From the NCBI GenBank assembly GCA_022826565.1, contig JAJDUP010000012.1, forward strand, positions 62,001 to 126,000: DNA of 64,000 nucleotides, read 5' to 3'. This document shows positions 23,739 to 31,808 of this stretch, one piece after another. The notes below the pieces were generated by a model, which was given only the letters and a program-made list of their open reading frames with translations, was not told the DNA's origin and searched no databases. The stretch comes from Gemmatimonadota bacterium. Lineage in GTDB: Bacteria; Gemmatimonadota; Gemmatimonadetes; Longimicrobiales; Gaopeijiaceae. The position numbers and the translations under genes were made by a program. Within the stretch, counting starts at the first letter, position 1, and the number at the start of each line of letters is the position of its first letter.

Positions 23739-26111
23739 TTACGACGGCACTACCCGGTAGTCCGGCGGCGGCTCCGCACCGATCAGATGCTCGACGAAAT
23801 AGTCCCAGCGGCGGCGGATGTAGTAGGGATCACCGCCCGCTCCGTGGTTCAGGTTCGGCAGGATGAGCATGTCGAAGGTGCGGTTCGCTTTGATGAGGGC
23901 GTCCACGACCTGCATGGTGAGCGCCGGGCTGACGTTGTCGTCCATCTCGCCGTGGATCAGCAGCAGCTTCCCCTTCAGGTTGGCGGCGTGGGTCGTGTTG
24001 GCCTGCTGGATGTAGTTGGCGCCGTCCGGGTCCAACAGCCCGTGGTAGAGTTCGCCCCACAGCGCGATGTAGCCCCGCTGGTCGTGGTTGCCGGCGCCCG
24101 AGACCGCGACCTGGTAGAAATCGGGCTGGGTCAGGATGGCGTGGGTCGACATGTATCCACCGCCCGAAAAGCCGTAGACGCCGACGCGGTCGAGGTCCAT
24201 CCAGGGCCGGGATGCGGCGAGCTGCTTCATCGAGGCCACGTGGTCGGCAAGGCCTCCGGCGTCCTGCAGGTTGCCGTATGAGAAGTTGTGGAAGGCCTTC
24301 GAACGCAGGGGCTTGCCAAGACCGTCAAGGACGACGACGACGGCGCCCAGTTCCGCCGAGGCCTGCGCGTCCCAGAGGACCCGCGACAGGGGGTCGGCGA
24401 CGCTCTTGGGCACCCACGCCGTCTGTGGTCCCGGGTAGACGTAGTCGATTACGGGGTAGGTGGCATCCGGGTCGAAGCCGGTGGGTTTGACGATCAGGCC
24501 GTAGAGGTCGGTGACGCCGTCCCGCGCTTTGGTCACGACCGTTTCGGGGGGACTCCATCCCAGGGCTTCGAGGCCGTCCAGCGAGCCGGTCTCCAGGGTC
24601 ATCACAACCGAGCCGCTCCGGTCTCGCAGGACGGTGACCGGCGCAGTGTCGATCCGGCCGTGGGTGTCCACGAACCAGGCGCCGCCGGGGCTGGCCGTGA
24701 CGAGGTGGTGGGAGTCCTCGGGCGTGAGGCGGCGCACCGTTCCTCCCTCCAGTCCGACGCTGTACAGCTGCATGTAGTACGGGTCGCCGCCTTCGCGTCC
24801 GCTGGCGGTGAACCACACCGTGCGCGTCCCCTCGTCGACATGCAGAACTTCCCGGACCAGCCAGGGACCGCTGGTCACCTGGCGCTTGAGGTCGCCGCTG
24901 CGCCCGTCGTAGAGGTAGAGGTGGCCCCATCCGTCGCGTTCGGACCACCACAGGACCTCGTCGCCGCCACCCAGCACGCGGACGTTGGGCCGCGACGCGA
25001 GAGACGGGGTGGCCTCGCAATAGGTCGCGCAGCTCTCCTCGATGATGGTGCGGACCTCGCCCGTCGCCGGGTCGGCCACCTCCAGGCTCACGGCCTTCTG
25101 GCCTCTTGTGAAACGAAGGGAGTAGATGGCCGATCCGTCATCCGCCCACCACACGTTCTGGAAGGTGAAGGGCGACTGGAAGATGGACATGAGCGGATCC
25201 GCGTTCAGCCGGGTGACCGCGCCCATCTCCGTGTCCACGATGACCATGTGGGCCATGGGGATGATGGAATCGCCGGGCAGGGCGTACCGGTAGGCATGGT
25301 GCCGGGGACGCTTGGACCCGTCCTCGGGGGCGCCCTGCACGAGGTGCATCTCCTGGACGCCGCGCTGGTCCAACTGGTGCGTGGCCACGTAGCGGCCGTC
25401 AGGCGACCAGAGCGCGGCGGGCGGCACCGGGATGCCGAAGCGGCGTATCGTCACTGCCGACGTGTTGCCCTCGGGCGACGAAGCGTAGTCCCAGTACGGC
25501 TCGCCGTCGTCGGTGAGTTGGACCCCCTCATCTTCGCCGGCGGTCCGAACCCGGAGATTGTGGTCGCGGGTGAATAGCGCTCGGGTCCCATCGGGCGACA
25601 CGAGTTCCGCCGCGCTGAATTCGGTCGACGCATCGCGTTCGGTGCAGGTATAGTCGGCCAGGTCGCACCGCCATTTCGCCGCGCCGATGTCCAGCTTCAG
25701 CGCGCCGCCGACGTCCAGGAACTCGAAGGTGGCGAACGGCATTCGGGCCGGATCGTACGAGGTATCCGCGGCGGCGGAGAGGGCGGCTGCAAGACGGCCG
25801 TGGTCGAAGGCATCGCGCCGCGTCCGGGCCGCGGGGTCGACCAGGATGAAGCGCTCGCCGTTCCCGGTGCGCACCCGGTACCAGAACCGGTCGGATTCGG
25901 CAACCCATGCCACCGGGCCGAGCGGCACCCCGGTCAGCAAGCGGCCCGCGTTACCCGGCAGAAACTGCTCGGCCCGCGCATAGTCGGCCGCCGTGACGAC
26001 GGGGCGGGTCGTCGACCCCTGGCCGTCCGCGGAACCTGCCGCGCCGAGGAGATGGGCGAGGACAAAAGCCGCAGACGCGGCGACCCGTGGAATGCCTTTT
26101 CCTTGCAACAT
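23739..26111 (-). CDS. Exported S9 peptidase, dipeptidyl peptidase IV-like
   Basis: About 790 residues. I prefer ATG 26111 (MLQGKGIPRVAAS...) because GGGAGAAG lies 7 bases before it; an ATG at 26138 has no ribosome-binding site. Signal peptide ends near GSADGQ. N-terminal DPP-IV-type propeller with WSPDGRYVA and VLWWSERDGWGHLYLYDG; C-terminal hydrolase with GFSGGG (Ser about 649), HGEMDDNVSP and LNHGAGG giving the Ser-Asp-His triad. Expected to release N-terminal dipeptides. It is 16 genes of spacing-free context away from none of its kin: a paralogue is directly divergent at 26266, and the SusCD operon follows on the same strand. Confidence 0.9.
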   Translation of the reverse strand: MLQGKGIPRVAASAAFVLAHLLGAAGSADGQGSTTRPVVTAADYARAEQFLPGNAGRLLTGVPLGPVAWVAESDRFWYRVRTGNGERFILVDPAARTRRDAFDHGRLAAALSAAADTSYDPARMPFATFEFLDVGGALKLDIGAAKWRCDLADYTCTERDASTEFSAAELVSPDGTRALFTRDHNLRVRTAGEDEGVQLTDDGEPYWDYASSPEGNTSAVTIRRFGIPVPPAALWSPDGRYVATHQLDQRGVQEMHLVQGAPEDGSKRPRHHAYRYALPGDSIIPMAHMVIVDTEMGAVTRLNADPLMSIFQSPFTFQNVWWADDGSAIYSLRFTRGQKAVSLEVADPATGEVRTIIEESCATYCEATPSLASRPNVRVLGGGDEVLWWSERDGWGHLYLYDGRSGDLKRQVTSGPWLVREVLHVDEGTRTVWFTASGREGGDPYYMQLYSVGLEGGTVRRLTPEDSHHLVTASPGGAWFVDTHGRIDTAPVTVLRDRSGSVVMTLETGSLDGLEALGWSPPETVVTKARDGVTDLYGLIVKPTGFDPDATYPVIDYVYPGPQTAWVPKSVADPLSRVLWDAQASAELGAVVVVLDGLGKPLRSKAFHNFSYGNLQDAGGLADHVASMKQLAASRPWMDLDRVGVYGFSGGGYMSTHAILTQPDFYQVAVSGAGNHDQRGYIALWGELYHGLLDPDGANYIQQANTTHAANLKGKLLLIHGEMDDNVSPALTMQVVDALIKANRTFDMLILPNLNHGAGGDPYYIRRRWDYFVEHLIGAEPPPDYRVVPS

Positions 26112-26265
26112 CGCCTGACTTCTCCCATTTCTGTTCATGCCGACCGCGGGTTGGGCGTGCGACGCCCGCCCGATGTCAAACGCTCGGGCGAAGATGCGTG
26201 TCCACGGGAGTGTGCGCTACTCAAGCCGCCGGGACTCGCCGCCCGCCCCTCAACGGAGGTCACTG
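26112..26265. promoter_or_regulatory. Divergent promoter region between two S9 peptidases
   Basis: This 154-base interval must carry promoters for both peptidases. It contains a perfect dyad GGGCGT (26153-26158) / ACGCCC (26162-26167) with a 3-base centre, a candidate shared operator. No convincing -35/-10 pair is visible on either strand. Confidence 0.35.
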
Positions 26266-28902
26266 ATGATCCGCCGCACCACTGCCAACTCACGTCTCTG
26301 CCTCGTGCTAACAATGGCTCTGGGCTTCCTGCTTCCGCTGGCCACAAGCGGCCCCGCCGCCGCCCAGGAAGAGGGCAGCATCAAGGTCGGAGGCCCCGGC
26401 TCCGCCAACTTCGACCTGGCCGCCCGCTTCGCCCCCTACAAGATCAGCGACCTGGTCCATTCCCTCCGCGTGACGCCACGCTGGATCGAGGACACCGACC
26501 GCTTCTGGTACGAGTGGGAGACCTCCAGCGGCCGGCATTTCTACCTCGTCGATCCCGGCCAGGGCACGAAGACCGAGATCTTCGACAACGACCGCATCGC
26601 CGCGGAGCTGACCCGCATCACGCGGGATCCGTGGGACGCCCAGCACCTGCCGATCCGCGCCATCCGCTTCACAGGGCCGAATACCATCCAGTTCGACGTG
26701 GAGTCTTCCCAGGAAGAGGAGATGGAGGAGGACGAGGAAGACGAAGAAGACGTCGAGGAAGACCAGGAGGACGAGCAGCAGCGCGGGCCGCGTCGGCCCA
26801 GGACCCGCAACATCGTCCACCACTTCGAGTACGACGTCACCACGAGGACGCTACGCGAGCTCGAGGATTACGAGGAGCCGGACAGCCATCCGAATTGGGC
26901 GAGCGTATCGCCGGACACGGCGTGGGTCGTCTTCAGCCGCGAGTTCAACCTGTGGATGATGAGCTACGAGGAGTACATGAAGATCGTCGAGGCACGGCGC
27001 GGGAAGTCGGGCGACGAGGCCGAAGAGGCGGAAGAGGACGTAGAGGTCGAGGAGATCCAGCTCACCACCGACGGCGAGAAGGATTTCAGCTGGGGTTCGC
27101 AGGGCCGTGGCCAGAACGACGAGGAGACCGAGGAGGAGCACAAGAAGCGCCAGCCCTCGGGGACGACCTGGTCTCACGACTCGCGCTACTTCGCGCTCAC
27201 CAGACAGGACCGCCGCGAGGTCGATCATCTCTGGGTGGTCCACGCGGTAGGCAACACGCGTCCCAAGCTGGAGAGCTACAGGTACGAGATGCCGGGCGAG
27301 GAGAACGTCACGCAGACCAGCCTCCACGTCTTCGACATGGAATCGCGCGAGATGACGCAGGTCGACGACGATCCCTGGAAGGACCAGCGCATGGGGATCT
27401 TCAACGCGCCCGGACAAGGCGGCGGCGGGTTCTTCTTCTTCGGCGGAGGCGGCGGCGCGGGCCGCGACGAGCCCAACATCACGAAGTGGCTGTCGGACAG
27501 CAGCAACGAGCTGTATTTCTGGCGCCGCAGCCGCGACCAGCACCGGGTCGACGTAATGAGGGCGGACCCGGCAACGGGCGAGGTCACCGCCGTGATCGAG
27601 GAGCGCCTGAACACCTATGTGGAGCACCAGACACCCCGCCGTTTGGAGGGCGGGGACCTCATCTGGTGGTCGGAACGGGACGGGTGGGCGCACCTCTACC
27701 GCTACGCGCCGGACGGAACGGTTCGCGCTCGTCTTACCGAAGGCCCCTGGCACGTCGACGCATTGATGGGAGTGAATGAGGAGGGCGGATACGCGATTCT
27801 TCGCGGCAACGCGCGCGAGGAGGGCGAGGACCCGTACTACATGCACCTGTACCGCGTGGCCCTGAACGGCAGCGGCCTGACGCTCCTCAACCCCGGCAAC
27901 CAGGACCACCAGGCCATCGTGCCCCGGTCTGCGCGCTACTTCGTGGACAACTACTCGCGGGTCGACACCAACCCCGCATCGGCGCTTTTCGACGCTTCCG
28001 GACGCAGGATCATGGACCTGGAGACGGCCGATCTCTCCGCGCTCGAGGCAGCCGGATACCAGTTCCCCGAGACCTACCAGGTGAAGGCCGACGACGGCGT
28101 GACGGACATCTACGGCGTCATGTACAAGCCCTACGACTTCGATCCGGCGAAGCAGTACCCGATCGTCGCCTACGTGTATCCCGGGCCACAGACCGAGTCG
28201 GTGTCGAAGTCGTTCTCGCTGAATTCGACCGAGCAGGCACTCGCACAGTTCGGGTTCATCGTGATCACGATCGGGAACCGCGGCGGCCATCCGGACCGCT
28301 CGAAGTGGTACCACAACTACGGATACGGGAACCTCCGCGACTACGGCCTGGCCGACAAGAAGGCCGGGATCGAGCAGCTCGCCGACCGCCACGGCTTCAT
28401 CGACATCGACAGGGTGGGGATCTACGGGCACTCCGGCGGCGGCTTCATGTCGACCGCGGCGATGCTCGTCTACCCCGACTTCTTCAAGGTGGCGGTGTCG
28501 TCAGCCGGGAATCACAACAACGACGTCTACAACGCCAACTGGTCCGAGAAGCACGACGGGGTCAAGGAGGTGAAGGACTCGACCGGCGCCGTCACGGGCT
28601 TCGAGTACGACATCGACCGGAACTCGGACATCGCGGCGAACCTGAAGGGACACCTGCTGCTGACCACGGGGGACGTGGACAACAACGTCCACCACGCCGG
28701 CACCTTCCGCATGGCCGAGGCGCTCATCCGCGCGAACAAGCGCTTCGACTTCTTCATCTTCCCCGGCCAGCGCCACGGCTTCGGGAACATGAGCAACTAC
28801 TGGTTCTGGCTGCGCGCGGAGTACTTCGTGAAGCACCTGCTGGGCGACGATGAGTGGAACGTGGACATCCTGCAGCTGCAGGGGGATCAGCCGAAGGGGT
28901 AG
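26266..28902 (+). CDS. Exported S9 peptidase, DPP-IV-like, with acidic and Gly-rich insertions
   Basis: An 878-residue secreted peptidase; ATG 26266 follows GGAGGT at ideal spacing and starts a signal peptide ending in PAAAQE. Propeller plus hydrolase as in DPP-IV: GHSGGG (Ser723), GDVDNNVH (Asp805) and GQRHGFG (His837). It is longer than its divergent neighbour because of several low-complexity inserts: a Glu/Asp run near residues 149-172, another acidic block near 250, and a Gly/Phe-rich stretch near 385-400. These fall within predicted propeller loops and stay in frame, so they look like genuine surface insertions. Probably periplasmic or surface peptide degradation. Confidence 0.9.
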   Translation: MIRRTTANSRLCLVLTMALGFLLPLATSGPAAAQEEGSIKVGGPGSANFDLAARFAPYKISDLVHSLRVTPRWIEDTDRFWYEWETSSGRHFYLVDPGQGTKTEIFDNDRIAAELTRITRDPWDAQHLPIRAIRFTGPNTIQFDVESSQEEEMEEDEEDEEDVEEDQEDEQQRGPRRPRTRNIVHHFEYDVTTRTLRELEDYEEPDSHPNWASVSPDTAWVVFSREFNLWMMSYEEYMKIVEARRGKSGDEAEEAEEDVEVEEIQLTTDGEKDFSWGSQGRGQNDEETEEEHKKRQPSGTTWSHDSRYFALTRQDRREVDHLWVVHAVGNTRPKLESYRYEMPGEENVTQTSLHVFDMESREMTQVDDDPWKDQRMGIFNAPGQGGGGFFFFGGGGGAGRDEPNITKWLSDSSNELYFWRRSRDQHRVDVMRADPATGEVTAVIEERLNTYVEHQTPRRLEGGDLIWWSERDGWAHLYRYAPDGTVRARLTEGPWHVDALMGVNEEGGYAILRGNAREEGEDPYYMHLYRVALNGSGLTLLNPGNQDHQAIVPRSARYFVDNYSRVDTNPASALFDASGRRIMDLETADLSALEAAGYQFPETYQVKADDGVTDIYGVMYKPYDFDPAKQYPIVAYVYPGPQTESVSKSFSLNSTEQALAQFGFIVITIGNRGGHPDRSKWYHNYGYGNLRDYGLADKKAGIEQLADRHGFIDIDRVGIYGHSGGGFMSTAAMLVYPDFFKVAVSSAGNHNNDVYNANWSEKHDGVKEVKDSTGAVTGFEYDIDRNSDIAANLKGHLLLTTGDVDNNVHHAGTFRMAEALIRANKRFDFFIFPGQRHGFGNMSNYWFWLRAEYFVKHLLGDDEWNVDILQLQGDQPKG

Positions 28903-29069
28903 GGGCAGGGGGGGGTTGATCCGGCCCCACTGGTGATAGCCTGACACCGCCGAGTGGCGGTTGACTCCGCCATTGAAGGGCAGTGAACGACTGATCGGTG
29001 CCGAGAATGCCGCACCGGACCGCCGTCCTCACAGCGTTGGGATCCAATATGTCAAGATGACATTACACA
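28903..29069. other. Intergenic region with overlapping small hairpins and an AT-rich half-palindrome
   Basis: CCGCC (28947-28951) can pair with GGCGG (28956-28960), and that GGCGG can instead pair with CCGCC (28967-28971). At 29062-29080, ATTACA and TGTAA half-sites resemble the palindromes at 5895 and 19030 but with an 8-base spacer; they overlap the start of the next ORF. Nothing coding is apparent. Confidence 0.35.
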
Positions 29070-29423
29070 ATGACATGTAAACCTTACAGTGGGCAAGTGA
29101 CCGCAGATGACGGCGAGCCGGATCGTCGGGTTGCAGACATCGAAGCCGAGTTCCTGGTTGTCTATCACACCAAGGCCACGTCGGTGTTTCCGGCCGACGC
29201 TCTGCGACACTTTGCCGGACTCAACGGTACCTACAACGCATGGCCTTATTGGAGGGAACTCGTTCAGAGCCTGACCGCGCGCGCAGGCATGTCCGGTGTC
29301 ACGGTACCGGTCTTCAAGCCGAGGGTACGCAAGGTCGAAGTACAAGAGAGCCTTCCGGTTCCAAAACCCGGTGACGAGGTGGTTGCAGCCACTGCACGTG
29401 GAGCAGCTTCGGCCCGAAGTTAG
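29070..29423 (+). CDS. SecB-like chaperone-fold protein, N-terminally short (possibly remnant)
   Basis: A 117-residue product. Residues 22-82 (VADIEAEFLVVYH, the aliphatic/aromatic FAGLNGTYNAWPYWREL and LTARAGMSGVTVPVFKP) match the C-terminal half of SecB-like proteins of the Rv1957 type, which bind unfolded preproteins or antitoxins. The first two beta-strands of the normal fold (about 40 residues) are missing and no matching coding sequence is visible upstream, so the gene may be truncated or start in an unusual way. No SecA-pathway or toxin gene adjoins it. It converges on the CARDB lipoprotein gene with stops overlapping by 3 bases. Confidence 0.5.
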   Translation: MTCKPYSGQVTADDGEPDRRVADIEAEFLVVYHTKATSVFPADALRHFAGLNGTYNAWPYWRELVQSLTARAGMSGVTVPVFKPRVRKVEVQESLPVPKPGDEVVAATARGAASARS

Positions 29424-30148
29424 AATGGCCCCTGGGCGGCCGCCGGTGTCGTCGTCACTCGCAACCCCCGCGAACAGTTGTTGAGCGCGTTGGATTCCGG
29501 GAGTTCCGGGTCGGCGCACAGGCCGAAGTAGGCGGCGCCTACAGGTTCTGGCCAGTCCCTCACCACCAAATGCAGCACGGCACTGTGCTGTGGGGGGAAC
29601 GCGGGCAGCCGGAAGGAGTGCATCTGACGGACGCGGTCGCTGGGTGTGATGATCGAGTCGCCGGAAACGCGCAGCACGAAGAAGGTGGCCCCGGCATCGG
29701 CGTCGCCCTGATTGAGGGTCTTGAAGGTGAAGGAGGCCGCGCCGCCCTGGGCCACGGTCTGTGTGTCCGGGGATGCTTCGGGGATGACCACGTCGGCGAG
29801 AGCGCCCTCGATCGTTACCGCGATTTCGTGGACCGCCGACAGGCCGTCGGGATCGGTTGCGGTCACAACGACGAAGAGGTCGCCTGCCTGAAGTGCGTGG
29901 ACGGTCACTTCCAGACCCTCGACCGACACGGTGGCGAGAGATGGTGCTGTGACGGCTGCGCTGAGGGTCAGCGGGTCACCGTCCGGGTCGGAGAAGCACG
30001 GAACGAAGGTGACGGAGCGGCCTGCATCGACCGTTTGTGACGGGGTCGGGCACGGAAAGGGGGGATTCCGGTCGTCGCAGGCGGCCCACAACGGAAGGGT
30101 AGCCACGACCGTAATCCTCGCGATGCACCGGAAGCCCCGCCCATTCAT
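29420..30148 (-). CDS. Lipoprotein with Ig-like and CARDB-like domains
   Basis: A 242-residue lipoprotein (PLWAAC lipobox). The first domain (residues about 35-110) has the cadherin/Ig-like pattern SDPDGDPLTLSAAV and VVTATDPDGLS; the second (about 115-235) is CARDB-like, with LNQGDADAGATFFVLRVS and the closing DPELPESNALNNCSRGLRV. Such domains bind proteins or surfaces. It starts 3 bases after the second RnfD-like gene's stop, so it is the last gene of that operon. No catalytic motif. Exact partner unknown. Confidence 0.7.
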   Translation of the reverse strand: MNGRGFRCIARITVVATLPLWAACDDRNPPFPCPTPSQTVDAGRSVTFVPCFSDPDGDPLTLSAAVTAPSLATVSVEGLEVTVHALQAGDLFVVVTATDPDGLSAVHEIAVTIEGALADVVIPEASPDTQTVAQGGAASFTFKTLNQGDADAGATFFVLRVSGDSIITPSDRVRQMHSFRLPAFPPQHSAVLHLVVRDWPEPVGAAYFGLCADPELPESNALNNCSRGLRVTTTPAAAQGPF

Positions 30149-30151
30149 GAG

Positions 30152-31768
30152 TCACGGACACCCCAGCTCCTGCCAGCCCCGCTCGCATCCCAGCGCACGC
30201 AGCGCCTCCGGATCCCGCTCCGTCACCGGCCCCTTGCTGCCCCGAAGCACGATCGGGAGCTCGGCGAGCGGCGGGGCCGCACGGGCCAGTTGTCCGCCAG
30301 GGTCCGCCGCCAACGCGTCCAGGTTCGCGCATCCCGGACCGAAGCCCAGACCACACGCCCGCTGGAACTCCCCGGCCGCGCCTCGGAGGTTGCGGTCCTT
30401 CTCGGCCATGAGGATGCCGAACTCGTTGCACGCCCAGCCGGATCCACGGTCGCAGTAGGCCTGCTGCATGATGCCGGCGTAGTCGCAGGCGCGCTCGCTG
30501 CCGGCTTCGCAGGCCTCCCGCCAGAAGGGGTAGTACTGGCCGGGATGGTTGTCGCCGAGCGCGCCGGTCAGGCTCAGGGTGGTGAAGACCGCGGCCCACA
30601 GCCCGACTGTGGCGATGCGCCGTTTCGCGGGCACCGCGCCAGTCGCCGCCGCCCAGGCCGCACCCAGGCGGGGGGCCAGCGCCGTCGCCGCGCGATCGAG
30701 CGCGGGGGCCATAAGGTTGAGAATCGGCACCGGCAGCAGCTTGTCGTAGAAGGGCGGCGCGCCGACCGCGTTGAGCACGTACACGCTCGCGACGACGCCC
30801 GTGCCGTAGAGCACGCCGAAGATCACGCGCCCCAGCTCCGACCGCGGCGACGTCGCCGGGTCGGTGAAGAGCAGGTGCAGGCCCAGGAACACCGCGATCG
30901 GGATATAGGCGTCGTAGAAGAAGTACTCGCCGGTGACGCCGATGTACGCGGCGCTGAAGCCCCAGATGGTCAGCACGGCGGGCATCGTCATGGTTGCGAC
31001 GCCGAAGAGAAGCTGGCCCGGCAGGGCGGCCAGGAAGATCACCGCGAAGATGAAGGGCGGCAGGTATTGGCTCTGGGCGATCTCCACACCCATGGTGATT
31101 CCCGTCGAGCCGGTCGCGATCAGGGCGAGCGACGCCACGGCGAGGGCGAAGGCCGAGGGGTTGAAGATGTGCCGCGCCTTGCCCCCGACATCGCGCCGGA
31201 TGAACTCCTTGCCGACGTAGACCAGCAGGATCATCGCCAGCTGCAGGAAGAACCACGAGAGGCGGAACCAGAGGAACAGGTTGACGCTGAAGACCACCGG
31301 CACCGGGCCGAAGCCCGCCGTGTAGCTCCGCCGGCGCGTCCAGCTGAAGAGCGCCTCGAGGGCCACCGCGAGGATGAGCTGGGCCAGGATGAGGGGCGCG
31401 AATTCGTACACGGGCCTGAAGAACCAGCCCCACCAGACCAGAACCGTCCCCTGGGCCAGGAGCTGGACCCAGTGCGGTCTCACGGCGCGGAAGTCGAGTG
31501 CCAGGGTTTCTCCCGTCCGGCCGCGCCGCGCGTCCAGCCAGATCGTCCAGGCGAGAATCCCCGCCGGCGCACATACGAATGACCAGAACAGGCCCGGCGT
31601 GGCCCGGACGCCCGGGAGCAGCAGGAAGGCCGCCAGCACCGCAGCGAGAACGACCGGCAGGAGCAGGGGCCCCGGCCGGCCGGAACCGGTCGCCGCCTCC
31701 CCCGGTTTCACCGTTACCCGCCCCACCGACCCGCGCCCGGCGGTCACGCCGTCCACCTGGTCACGCAC
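30152..31768 (-). CDS. RnfD/NqrB-like membrane protein with Cys-rich Sel1-like C-terminal domain (copy B)
   Basis: About 538 residues from the GTG at 31768; a GTG at 31747 preceded by AGGTGG is an alternative. Some ten hydrophobic helices occupy residues 30-400. Blocks such as GKEFIRRDVGGKARHIFNPSAFALAV and FTDPATSPRSELGRVIFG resemble the NQR2/RnfD/RnfE family, which carries flavin or quinone in ion-pumping oxidoreductases. I cannot find the flavin-attaching SGAT/ATP-type Thr motif. The last 120 residues are soluble, contain eight Cys in a Sel1-like repeat pattern (REACEAGSERACDYAG; YCDRGSGWACNEFG; RACGLGFGPGC) and end ERDPEALRALGCERGW. No other rnf or nqr gene is present. Confidence 0.7.
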   Translation of the reverse strand: MRDQVDGVTAGRGSVGRVTVKPGEAATGSGRPGPLLLPVVLAAVLAAFLLLPGVRATPGLFWSFVCAPAGILAWTIWLDARRGRTGETLALDFRAVRPHWVQLLAQGTVLVWWGWFFRPVYEFAPLILAQLILAVALEALFSWTRRRSYTAGFGPVPVVFSVNLFLWFRLSWFFLQLAMILLVYVGKEFIRRDVGGKARHIFNPSAFALAVASLALIATGSTGITMGVEIAQSQYLPPFIFAVIFLAALPGQLLFGVATMTMPAVLTIWGFSAAYIGVTGEYFFYDAYIPIAVFLGLHLLFTDPATSPRSELGRVIFGVLYGTGVVASVYVLNAVGAPPFYDKLLPVPILNLMAPALDRAATALAPRLGAAWAAATGAVPAKRRIATVGLWAAVFTTLSLTGALGDNHPGQYYPFWREACEAGSERACDYAGIMQQAYCDRGSGWACNEFGILMAEKDRNLRGAAGEFQRACGLGFGPGCANLDALAADPGGQLARAAPPLAELPIVLRGSKGPVTERDPEALRALGCERGWQELGCP

Positions 31769-31808
31769 CCTCGGCAGTCCGCCAATACGGCAATTGCGAA
31801 CGCGCCCA

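Noticed and set aside
26700..26790. A frameshift producing the acidic run in the S9 peptidase
   Set aside because: The reading frame before and after is the same and carries conserved propeller and hydrolase motifs; the run is a genuine in-frame insert.
28947..28971. Mutually exclusive hairpins as an attenuator or riboswitch
   Set aside because: Stems are only 5 base pairs, there is no U-run, and the next gene is a possible remnant; too weak to claim regulation.
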